Of a DNA stretch of 64,000 bases, positions 1 to 43,455 are shown piece by piece (position 1 is the first letter of the stretch; each line of letters starts with the position of its first letter). The stretch is from Pelecanus crispus (taxonomy: Eukaryota > Chordata > Aves > Pelecaniformes > Pelecanidae): assembly GCF_030463565.1 (NCBI RefSeq), contig NC_134676.1, positions 4,552,001 through 4,616,000 of the forward strand, read 5' to 3'. The notes beneath the pieces were generated by a model that was given only the letters and a program-made list of their open reading frames with translations, did no database searches and was not told the origin of the DNA. The position numbers were made by a program, and so were the translations under genes.

Positions 1-1112
1 CTTGATGGATCGGCCGTTTTGGGAGACAGCGGTGCGTTCGGTGATCTGGCCCTGGGTACTGGCAGCCCCCGTGCCCAAAGCGAAGGTACGCTCCGAGCCC
101 TGGGTCTAGCCCCGGTGCTTTGTGGAGGCGCGCCGTTCCTGTGGTGTCTTACACCGAGGGGCTGCTGGCAGACCCCCGCCTCCATCACCCCCTTCATTTT
201 GGGGTGAACGCAGCAGATACATGTCCTCAGCTGCAGCGCGGCGGCCTGTCAGGCGGCAGATTGCGATTAAGTCAGGGTAGGCTGTTATATTTCATGTTTC
301 AACAACAGGGCTGGAGCACAGACCCTGCACTGGCAGCAGGGTGATATGAAGTAATAGATGGGGGTGGCTGATCGCGTAGGCGTGAATTTTTTGCTGTAAT
401 GACTGTAAAATCCCGAGCACCGGTCAAAGAACAGAGAGAACTGTTACTGTAACATCTTAGATTGCCAAAATCAGTTACAGCAATGGAACCTCTGATCATT
501 CAGGAACTCTGGTGACAGTCCCTAGTTATTACACTGCTAATTATGAAAGTAATTTTGCTTCGGATGGAAGCGGAACCTTAAGGGACTGATGGGTATTATC
601 GATGTTATTGATGGTACCGTGGACTGGGTAAGGTCTTTCTGAGGTGGCAGCTGCTCATGCCACCCAGTCCATCGTGTTGCAAATGAAAGCAAGTAATCCT
701 TTATGGTTGGCCCGGATGATCTTAAGGGTCTTTTCCAACCTAAATGATTCTATGATTCTACTCTTCCTCGTAAAACCTAGGAGGGAAAATGAGAATGTTA
801 TTATTTCAAGAACCTACAACACGAATGTCTGAATAGTCAGTGAAAGAATAGTGCCGGTACAGTAGAGTGAAACCAGTGCATAAGTAACACTAATTTTGAG
901 CCAGAACTGCCCCTGGAGGAACCTTCAGTAAGGCTCGGTGTTTGTTTAGGGAAGACTTGTGGGATGTTTGTTGCAGGAGAACCTCAGATGGGCGTTCCTC
1001 CTACTGCGGCTGGCTGTTACCGATCCGAGGGGCTGTAATTTTCAGGGAAGAAAAAAAAATAAGGATACCCGAAGGAGCTTGGTAAATGTATCTTTTTGTT
1101 AATCTGTTACAG
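1..1112 (+). other. HDHD2: HDHD2 last intron (partial)
   Basis: This lies upstream of the HDHD2 last coding exon and ends in a normal acceptor (T-rich tract, then ttacag at 1107-1112). I searched it for the preceding HDHD2 exon and did not find one. The first 300 bases are clearly richer in G+C and CpG than the rest. A short CR1 3' tail lies at 704-758, and a hairpin-forming inverted repeat lies at 620-671. Nothing else is recognised. Confidence 0.6.
704..758 (+). mobile_element. CR1 LINE 3' tail fragment
   Basis: Ends in the CR1 signature: gatgatcttaagggtctttt, ccaacctaaatgattctatg, attct. Only the last 50 or so bases are recognisable, so it is 5'-truncated. Confidence 0.85.
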
Positions 1113-1216
1113 GTAAATATCGACCGGCAGATGAAGACAAAATCAATCCGGCTCCTTACTTAACCTGTGAGAATTTCCCAGAGGCAGTGGAACATATCCT
1201 AGAGCATTTGCTATGA
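1113..1216 (+). CDS. HDHD2: HDHD2 last coding exon (C-terminus)
   Basis: This is the final coding exon of haloacid dehalogenase-like hydrolase domain-containing protein 2. It begins after ttacag in phase 1: the G of the first glycine codon comes from the upstream exon. It then encodes [20 protein letters not shown] and [13 protein letters not shown], followed by TGA at 1214-1216. This closely matches the known vertebrate HDHD2 C-terminus (GKYRASDEEKINPPPYLTC..., ending ILQHLL). The HAD catalytic motifs lie in exons to the left of the window, so only about 35 residues are visible. The neighbouring convergent KATNAL2 gene reproduces the human gene order, which supports the call. HDHD2 is a HAD-superfamily phosphatase-like protein with no firmly established substrate. 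Confidence 0.93.
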
Positions 1217-3833
1217 GAAAGGGAATAGTTAGTTTGAAGAGCCATCAGTTCCACGTCATTTCCTTTACTCTTGCTTCAAAAATTGTCACAGGATCAACGC
1301 ATGCATTGCATCAGAAACCTAGCCGTGAGCTCCTGCCACCCGAGTTGCAACGGGGCAGAGGATCGGGGGGCAGAGCCCCTTCCCTGTAGTAGTTTCACGA
1401 GGATGTGACGAGGGACTGCGGATGCCCAGCACGTGAGGCAGAAAGGCTACAACCAACCCAGCTGCTTCCCTGAGTGACACAGGGAGCATGGCAGAGAGTT
1501 CTGGTTATTTTCAGTTTTCAAGAAATAACTGATGAAAAGCCCTGCCTGGAAGGTGTCATGTTCTTCTGCTGAATAAGCTAAACCGAAAAGAAAAAAAAAA
1601 AAAAAAAAAAAATCACACTGGAAATACTCAAGTAAATAAACCTCGGGGCCTAACAGAGCCATAGTCAGCCTGTAGTGATTTCACTGAGTACGCCTCTGCT
1701 CTGCTCTAATTTAAAGGTAGAGATTAGGCACATTTAGAAGTGACTTTTAAATTAAAATATCACCATTGTTTAATAATAACTACTGTTGATATCTTTCCTC
1801 TCATTAGAACAGATCCTGGGTTTTGTTTTTCACATTTTGCATAAAACTAAAACTGTCAGCATTTTACAGATGTTTTAATTAGATGCTGTTATTAAAAAGA
1901 ATGGTACAGAAACAAAAATCTGGTATTAAATGCCTTAGAGACTGTGAATTTTTGAAATTAGACTTCAGCAGGGTCCTATTAATGCTACAGTTGCAAAATT
2001 TCACTATTGTTGGGTCTTTTTGTTTCTTTTTAGTGTTACGGGAAAAATCCTTCATAAGCCATGGGGACAGATTTCGGTTTTTACACAGTTGGTTAGTAGA
2101 GCTGTAAAATGAAATTTAATTCTGTAGTACACAGTGCTTTTCCTACACGCTAAATCCACCAGTAAGAACCAACTTTGTAATGATGGTAAATAGCTTTTCT
2201 GGTCCATTTGCGAACTGTAATAATCAAAGTCCTTTACAGTTGTTTTACAGTGCTCCCGAGTGTTAAATTATTAGATTGTAATTATACATTACTGGAGTAT
2301 TAACCTTATTGAAAATATAGTTTTGTGTTAATGACCCGTGCTCGTTCTTGTTAAGAAAAATCATCGGGATGAATGAACGGGAAGCTCTCCTTACGTGAAA
2401 GATTGTGTGTCTGCACTCTCACGTGGTGGGTGGTTACCTACACTTGGATTTAATCTCTGTCCGAGACAGAACGTGCGGATGGAGTAGACTTGGCAGCAGA
2501 AATAGAAGAAACAATAAACTCCGCAGGAACAAAGGCCATCTTTAGATATCCTTTGTGTGCCCTCGTAAATCGTAACCTACGGTTTTGAATAAATTCACAC
2601 ACCTTGTGTTCATGCCAACAATTCTGAACTGATGTTGGTTTCTGCTTGGAGTACGTAAAGGAGGTCTTTGGCCCATAGTTGGAGTTAGGTTTAGGAGGTG
2701 CGAGATCTATAAGCAAAATCCTGTGAAGGCATTTCCTGTAAAGACTTCTGAGAACGTGAGTGACGCTAGAACAAAAAGGAGACTTGTCAGTGCTTTAGAG
2801 GTCCCGGAGCGTGCTGGAAAGCATGCAAGGCTGTGGGACTTGGAAAAGCAGCTGCACGCAGGTCCGCGCAAGGAAAATATCTGGAGAGCTGCAAAGAGGA
2901 TAACTCTTGCCAAGCAAGAGGGAGGGTAAGAGAGGGGCAGCCATGAGAGCTGAGAGCATGACTGATGAGAATTTCTAATTAAAAGATTAAAGGCGACGTG
3001 GCAGCACTGACTGGTTACCTGGCCACATTTATAAGCAGAAAAGTCTCCGACGTGGCTGGTATTTACCACTGCGCTGCAAAGAGTCGCTGTTTGCATTTTA
3101 TGGCTGGCTGCGAACCAGTGGGTAACCACCAGTCCAGTTTCTAGTTAGATTAGCCTAAATCTGCTGATTGTCTACCACGTCTCCAAGTTCCTCTAATTCC
3201 TTGCCTTTTCCACCTTGGAAATACCCCAAACCAAGTGGAGGGTAATAGATTTGGTACATCAAGGCTTTGCTCTCAGCCAAAAATGATGACAAACTAACCA
3301 ATCTACAAGGTGCTGCTGAGGTCCTGAATTTCACTGGAAGGAGTGACTTACATTTCATCAGAAAGGGTGCAGGTCTGCTGGTAAAGCTGCGCTGCTTGTG
3401 ATGCTCTAGTGAGTCTCGGAAAGGGAGAATTACACCAATCATCTACCTGTTCTTAACGAGCTCTCTGCTCTGGTTCTTCTACCCCAAACCTGTAAATAAC
3501 TGTCATGAATAAAGACAGACAAGCAAGCAGTCTCTTAAGTCTTTATACATAAAATGAAGGCTGGAGTCTTCATTACATAGCAACTGCCATTACGTTATTT
3601 CCATGAAGAATGTTTTTTGAATGGTCATTGCAAATGGCTAATAAAAAATAAGCAAACGACCCCCAATTAAATTTTGAAAGTGAAGATTTCCCCCTGACAT
3701 TTCTCACTGCATCCTCTTCCCTGGAAACAACAGCACTTCCTCCCCTATCACCATTCGATCCTTTGGAGGCAAGGCGATGCCATTTTGGAGAGCAAAAGTC
3801 TTGGAAGTTTTCAGTCTTTTGGGGTTTCTCTTT
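1217..3833. other. HDHD2 3' UTR and convergent HDHD2/KATNAL2 intergenic segment
   Basis: This 2.6 kb lies between the two facing stop codons. Possible HDHD2 poly(A) signals (AATAAA on +) occur at 1635-1640, 2513-2518, 2588-2593, 3508-3513 and 3640-3645; sequence alone cannot say which is used. No canonical AATAAA was found on the - strand just past the KATNAL2 stop; TATAAA (- strand, 3540-3545) is a possible weak signal. A 22-base A run sits at 1591-1612. No other gene is seen, and the short ORFs here look random. Confidence 0.5.
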
Positions 3834-37142
<33,309 letters not shown>

Positions 37143-37291
37143 CGGGGCGGGGGGCGGGCAGCGGGCCGGGCCGCGGGCGGGCTCAACTCGCGGGGAAAGT
37201 CACAGCCAGCACCCGGCAGCGCCCGGCCCCGCGCCCCGCGGAGGCCAGCGGGCGCCCTGAGGGAGAGGCCCGCCCTACCGGCCTCACGCAG

Positions 37292-37423
37292 CCAATCGGA
37301 CGCCGAAGGGTGAAAGATTGCCCGAAGAATTGCCCAGTCACGAGGGAGTAGGGCGTGGCTGTTTAAAAGATGGACCAATCACGGTGGGGAGGGGAGGCGG
37401 GACTGGTAGTAGTGCCGGCCAAT
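37292..37423. promoter_or_regulatory. Three CCAAT boxes upstream of KATNAL2
   Basis: CCAAT (+ sense; ATTGG toward KATNAL2) occurs at 37292-37296, 37375-37379 and 37419-37423, which is 150-281 bp upstream of the KATNAL2 ATG. The outer two are followed by CG and the middle one by CACGG. Multiple CCAAT boxes in a TATA-less CpG promoter suggest NF-Y binding. Confidence 0.5.
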
Positions 37424-37504
37424 CGCCGCTAGGCTCACCTGAGCAGAGCGGCAGAGTAGTCGGGCTGTGAGGGGGGTTTTGAGCTGAGGGGCCGGCGGCG
37501 GTCT

Positions 37505-37541
37505 AGACCAAACTAAACCAGACCAAACCAAACCAAACCAG
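37505..37541 (+). repeat. Degenerate 5 bp tandem repeat (aaacc/agacc)
   Basis: About seven copies of an aaacc-like pentamer (agacc aaact aaacc agacc aaacc aaacc aaacc) on the upstream shoulder of the KATNAL2 CpG island. It is short and has no known role. Confidence 0.7.
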
Positions 37542-37660
37542 CCCTGCCTAGCACAGCCCGCTGTTAAACATGTCCAGCTCACCCAGACAGGCGAGGTGCG
37601 CCCGAGGAGAAGCAGAGTGCGGTCTGCCCCTTGCATCAAGGATGGCGGTGGGCTTTAAAA

Positions 37661-39543
37661 TGGAGGCTGCCAGCGTGCTGGCGCTGAGGGAATGCAGGGC
37701 TGTGAGGAGGGCACTCTTCAGAGCACCCAAAAGCTGTTGCTAAAACTCGGCTGCCTGAGTGCTGGGTTCAGGATGTGAATTATTGGTGGGGTGAGTTGTG
37801 CCTGTTGGATACTGTTCAGCTTCAGTCCAGCTGGAGGAGAACATTAAAAAAAAAAAAAAAATCCCGGAAAATACATGAAAGGAAAGTTAGAGCACGCAAA
37901 AGGCTTCTTTGGTGACTGCCACAACAGGGCACGAAGCAGGACAGCAATGGTCAAAATGAAGAAGAGCGATCTATTGGAAACACCCTGTCTTCTGGTACGA
38001 GTGCTTCCCAGCTGGGCAGCTGCAAGCTCTCCCCAAATCCATTGGAGACCAACAGCTACTCGGTTCCACCAGCTCCTGTTCCGCAGGGTAACTACCAGAT
38101 TCTACACATCCATGCCATGCTACGCTTGCTTGGCATCTTCAAACACATGTTCTCCAGATATCCAGACCTTCCTCCAAATGCTGCCTCCTCAGTATAAATG
38201 TCAACACCCCAAAAGGCGTTATGCTTTTGGTGCAACCCTGTTCCTACTCAGGAATGTTTCTCCAGCCCTTTTCTTAAACGTTCCCAATCCAGTATATGCC
38301 AACACAAGCTTTCTGTTCCCTCAAGCTCCCTTTGCTAAGTACGTCCAACTGCACATGCCTCTTGCAACCCTTCTCTCTCTCCTTTCTGTATGTCTTAATC
38401 TCAAGGATGTCCTAAGCAAAACCAGCATGTTAACTGCTCAGTTAGCTGCGCTGCAAATGTAACGTACTTTCATCCTGTTAAGCATATAATTTAATATGTA
38501 TCTTTTTTATTAAATTTGTCCCATAAAACATGAAGTTTTCAAAGTGGATCAGATTAATGTTCCTGCATCCAACTTAGTTCCTCTCCTACTAGGCTCTGTG
38601 TTTAATTTTGCGGCCTTAGTGTGGTAGTAGAGCAGGTAATGCATTTGTTTTCCACTACTGGGTGCTTCTGTTTTATTGCTCTGAAAGAGAAGTTCCTCTA
38701 ATTGAAGTTAGGATTCAAGCCATCCCAATTAGTTTTCCAAGATCATATCGTTACTGTTGAGAGAATAACCAGGGTTCTTGGCTTTGCTTGACTGGAGAGA
38801 GTTTTCTACCATGTGTCTTAAAGGGGTAGTGGTATCTTAATATATGGTTTGCTAATATTTTGATGGATAAAGAGAGAGAGTCTTCAATCCTTGGAACACA
38901 AACTTGAGGGTAATTTTCACTGTATGTTCGTGAATGAGTCTTTCAAACTGTCCTTGGAGACAAACGCACGCTCACAGTCAGGGAGGCTGCGTTCAGGACT
39001 GCGAAATCCCCACAAAAACTCAGGTGGTTAAATCTGCAATGGCAGACTTCTGCAGCTGAGCAGCGCTGGCTGGCAGGATCAAGGTGTCCCCAAGCAATTC
39101 AAGAACCTACAAAGAAACCTTGCTAGGGCACTCATTATCTAGGCCTTGCCTTCAGTGGACATCATTTAATAAAAATAATAACAGTCAGGTAAACATCTTT
39201 ATAGCAAATGTTTAAGTATTTCCCTGCTGTGCTTATAACCAAAATATAGGTGTATCACTCTGGTATGTTAGGCAAGCAAAACTAAATAACCTTTATTTCA
39301 TCATCAAAACTGATTAGAATATAAAAGTAAAGAAGAACAAATCATATTTCTAATTTACATTTTGTCTATATATATCTAGTGAGTCTGACATTGCTTTAAT
39401 TAATATAACTTCACTGTATCTCTTGACATAACAGATTATTTCCCATCTAAGCTCTGCTTTGTCGATTAGCTGCACAGAAAGTGCAGATACATAGTAGCCA
39501 CATGTATGATTTCTTTCCAATAAACAGAGTAAGTATCTAACAT
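37661..39543. other. Intergenic DNA between head-to-head KATNAL2 and PIAS2, first part
   Basis: No recognised gene. It contains a 17-base A run (about 37845-37861), a strong splice-donor-like GGG|gtgagt at 37790/37791 on +, and an open frame of 195 codons at 37875-38462 (+). That frame's product matches nothing I know; see findings. The remainder is AT-rich unique sequence. Confidence 0.5.
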
Positions 39544-39544
39544 T

Positions 39545-40018
39545 CTACAGCTGCCTGACAGGAGGGTGTAGTGAGGTGGGTGTTGGTCTCTTCTCCCAAG
39601 TAGTTAGCAATAGGACAAGGGGAAATGGCCTCAGGCTGCGCCAGGGGAGGTTTAGATTGGATATCAGGAAAAACTTCTTCACGGAAAGGGTAGTCAAACA
39701 TTGGAACAGGCTGCCCAGAGAGGTGGTGGAGTCACCATCCCTGGAAGTGCTCAAAAAACGAGCAGACGTGGCACTTTGGGACATGGTTTAGTAGGCATGG
39801 GGGTGTTGGGTTGATGGTTGGACTGATGATCTTGGAGGTCCTTTCCAACCTTAATGATTCCTAGTTTTTACTTTCATTATAAATAATCCAGCCACCAAGC
39901 CAGGAAACATGAAATTGCTACTCTCCCCTTAATTGGTTTAGTGGTGACTTGGTAGTGTTAGGTTAATGGCTGGGCTGGATGATCTTAAAGGTCTTTTCCA
40001 ACCTAAACAATTCTATGA
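39545..40018 (+). mobile_element. Composite CR1 (double 3' tail), copy 3
   Basis: The same structure as the 31.4 kb copy: ORF2 end ([20 protein letters not shown]), first tail ending about 39860, spacer 39861-39935, and second tail 39936-40018 ending attctatgatcttg. It starts at ctacagctgcctgacaggag. Confidence 0.93.
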
Positions 40019-42950
40019 TCTTGTCTTGGAAGCAGAGCCCGTATTTTTATGGGCAGCAGAGTAATTAAGGGGGCCTGTGAGCCCCTGCACTTTGACAGTT
40101 CTAGACCTAGCACAAGAGGGGTGTGGGCATGGCGCATCACCCTGTTACATTTTTGCCATCCACTTTCTCTACTGTTATATGAAAAAATAAACAGCTATGG
40201 GTAGGAAAGTTGATGGAGAAGCCTCAGGCTGGCCTCATAAAATTCCTTCCTTTGAATGAAGCATGCACAAAAAGAAAAAATCTACCTTTGACCCAGTCAT
40301 CTCAGTCCCCAACAGTTCTCTCCCTGCTTGTAATTCATACTGGGTTGTCTATTAGCAGCTGGTTAAGCAGCACAGGAGGAGTTTGTTGAGGTATAATGCC
40401 GATGAATTTAATCGCTGCAATGCTGGGAGCAGCTGTAGGGTGGGGTTGGTTTTTGTTGTTGTTTTGTGTTTAACTGTCCACAGCGTGGCTGTGAGAAGCC
40501 CGGAGAATTTATTTAGATGATCAGATGTTGCTGTTTCAGGAGGTAACACAGCTGGGGGAGGAATCGGGGCTTGTATGGACATACTGTGCATAGAAAGATT
40601 ACTAGAGAAGCCCAGATGTATTTTTTTTTTTTTTCCCCCTAACAAGCCTAACTCAATTTAGGGAGCAGGATGCTTAGCACCTATAGGCTCCCATCTTACC
40701 CTAATTAGAGCCTATTAGGAAAACAAACCAATTACTGCAGTGATACCCTATCAGATGGGAGGATGAAGCAGCTGTCTTGAAGAAGGGTGTGTTGTCTGCT
40801 CCTCTGATGGCTAGTGCTGGGCTGAGTTTGAAAGCTTCTATTGCAAAATCAGAAAGGACTCAAGGGGAGAGCGTGGGGAATGCTTTAGGAGCTGCGGCCG
40901 GGGGTTGTGAGAGAAGAAAGAGGAGGGGAAGGAAGAAGTATTGGAAGTGGAGGTGCAAGAAGCAGCAGAAGTATCAGAAGCTGGAAGAATGTCTGACGCT
41001 TGAGGTAGGTTTCTTGAAAGTTTGGTGCAAAGAGAAACGTTGGAAAGTTTGAAACTTTGGTAAGCTGCTAAGATGGCCTGGTGTCTGGGGAGCGTAAGTC
41101 TGGAGTTGACGCGTGCGTGAGGGGTTTTGAAAAACCAGCAGGATTTTGAAGAACTAGAGCAAAAGGGGAGATTGATTCTAGTTATTGGAAAAAGCAGAAG
41201 AGGGAGATTTGAGAGAAATCTTGGCGTGGAGAAAACGGAGTGGGAAAGGACAGGCCTGTGCTCTATGCTTTTGTGGAGTAGGGACCTAGGAAAAAGCTTG
41301 AGGAGGACCAGAAGTATGGAGTATGTGTTTTTTCAAGGGTATGGCCCCAGCGACGAGTAGGAGAAAGGTTGTGAGGGAAAGCAGGGGGAAAACAAAATGC
41401 AGTGAAGAGCTCTAAGGAGCTCTTTTTCTTCAAGCGAAAAATTAAGCTAAGCTAATATGTAAACTCTTATTATCTTACGGATGTAAGGCGTTAAAACACA
41501 AACTATAATCTGTTTGCTCCTATCCCAGTGGATATTGGGGATGAGACGAATGGCAGGGTTGAAAGACGTGGTTATGAAGTGAGAGGTGAGCGTACATGAG
41601 AAAAGCAAAGCCCGGCTCTGATGTCAGCTTGAACATTGATGTTTTTCCCGGTGTATTTGAAGGAAGAAACATGTGAGGGTGTGCTGAAAGAAGAAAAGGC
41701 TGTGGTCTGGCCTGTGCTGGTGTGCGCTTTGATGATCTAAGAGATCCTAACCTGCAGCTTGCCCCTTTAGTCTGGTATTGAATTGCAGGAGAAAAAAAAA
41801 AAAGAAATCTTTGATGGACTTGGGAGTTGAACTCGCACCGCAGCGTGGCAGACGGCACGCTTTATTCAGCTGGGAATTTCTGGTTTTGACTAACAAAGGT
41901 TTGAAATTAATGAAGTCCTTATGTTTAAATCTTCAAGGAAATGACTATTATAAGACCAAGCCCCGACCCAGTTTATGCAGTGGACTGTCTAGCTGTGGTT
42001 GTGATTAAAACTTTACCAGAACTAAGGGTTTCTCTTGGACTAGCTGATAGTAAATAAAAAGAAAAGCCTGCCTCAAAAGGCTGTTGCAATAATGTGAATT
42101 ATTGAGTTCCCGTGCGTCCAGATCTTGTAGCGATATTGAGCGACCCTAGCCAGCGTGTACAGCGGGCACCGGTACCCTCTGCAAAAGCTCAGCTATTTTG
42201 TTCCCAAAATTGCCTGCCAGAATCCCTCCTAGCAGAGCTTGCTGCCGACGTGGCCCGTCTCGTGGCCCATCAAGAAATTCCTGGTGTAGTGCACTCGTGT
42301 TTGTTCTATCTTATGGTTGTGGTTAGCACTCCGAATCCATCGATCGTGCCAAAACTGCTGCCTTTTGGTTAATATAAGCAAATATATTTTGCATTTCAGA
42401 CTTCCCCCTCCAACATCTCTCTTCAACTTCTTGTTGGAGTCGGTTTGGCTGCTTGCCTGTTTGTTGGCTCAGTCTTTGCCTTTTTTTATTGCAATAAATC
42501 AGTTGTTTGGTTTAACGGCCCAGTTGCCAATGAAACTGAATATTGTGACTAGGTAATTATTGTGACTAGATAATGATCTCTGGCTGCTTCTGAAAATAAT
42601 ATTCTCAGCTGTACCTCGATGTTTATTTTTCTGTAAATGTCTCAACGTTTCCCTTGCAGCAGGAAACCCATTATCCAGTTTTGAAGCTTACTGCCAGTGA
42701 CATTTTCGCTTCATTTTTTATTAATAAAACGTGTCACATCATCATTACAACACAAATTATGAGAACGTTTTCCATGAGACGGCTAAAACTAAGAAAGCTA
42801 TCAAATCACAGTGCAAGTCCAACCTTTTCCATGTAATCCACTTCAATCGCAGGACTGTGTTATTTGCTGGGTTTTTTCCTTTTTTTTTTTTTTTTTTTTT
42901 GGTGAATATAATAATTTTGTTTTACCGCTGAGCACGTCCTCCGCGCTATT
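40019..42950. other. Intergenic DNA between KATNAL2 and PIAS2, second part
   Basis: No recognised gene. About 40740-41400 is strikingly purine-rich on the + strand (runs of gaagaa/ggaag). A 21-base T run at 42880-42900 precedes the PIAS2 CpG island. Short ORFs here are low-complexity. Confidence 0.5.
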
Positions 42951-43178
42951 AATTCTGGAGCGAGGGAGAAAGCGGCAGCCGCGGGGGGTGCGGTCCCGCC
43001 GGCTGCTCCCTCCTCACGCCCGTGGCCCCGGGGTTTTCGTGCCGGGCCCGGAGCCGCTGCCGGAGCCCCGCGGGTCTGGGCCTGCGAGGGACCCCGGGGT
43101 GGCGGCGGGGCCGGGCTCGGTACGGAGCGCTGCGGGCCGGTACCGGCGGCTGTGTGCCTGCGGGGAAAAAAAAAAGGC

Positions 43179-43250
43179 ACGATTTCCCTCACGATTTCCC
43201 TCACGATTTCCCTCACGATTTCCCTCACGATTTCCCTCACGATTTCCCTC
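43179..43250 (+). repeat. Perfect 6 x 12 bp tandem repeat (acgatttccctc)
   Basis: Six exact, head-to-tail copies of acgatttccctc fill 43179-43250 with no interruption, ending 181 bp upstream of the PIAS2 start codon. Each copy contributes a CpG. It follows a 10-base A run (43166-43175). The unit is AT-richer than the surrounding island. It may be in the promoter or in the transcribed 5' leader. Confidence 0.97.
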
Positions 43251-43431
43251 GAGGCGGCCCCGAGAGGCGGCGCGGAGCTCCCCCCCCCCCCCCTCCGCCG
43301 CCGCCATCGCCGCCGCCGGCGGAGCCGCCCTCCCCCGTCACGTGCCGGGGGCGCGCACAGGGTGCAGGATGGTGGCGGCGGCGGCGGGGCCCGGCGACGG
43401 CGGCGGCGGCGGCAGCAGCAGCGGGTAGAAA

Positions 43432-43455
43432 ATGGCGGATTTCGAGGAGCTGCGG
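43432..43455 (+). CDS. PIAS2: PIAS2 coding exon 1
   Basis: Eight codons, MADFEELR, then donor gtgagg. The start has a favourable context, and an in-frame TAG lies at -6. It matches the mammalian PIAS2 N-terminus exactly. Phase 0. Confidence 0.94.

Noticed and set aside
40777-41052. 91-codon Lys/Arg-rich frame as a small basic protein
   Set aside because: It derives from the purine-rich block; adjacent frames are similarly low-complexity and no start or splice context supports it.
43179-43250. Tandem 12-mers as a CRISPR-like array
   Set aside because: The copies are directly adjacent with no spacers, and the genome is eukaryotic; it is a minisatellite.
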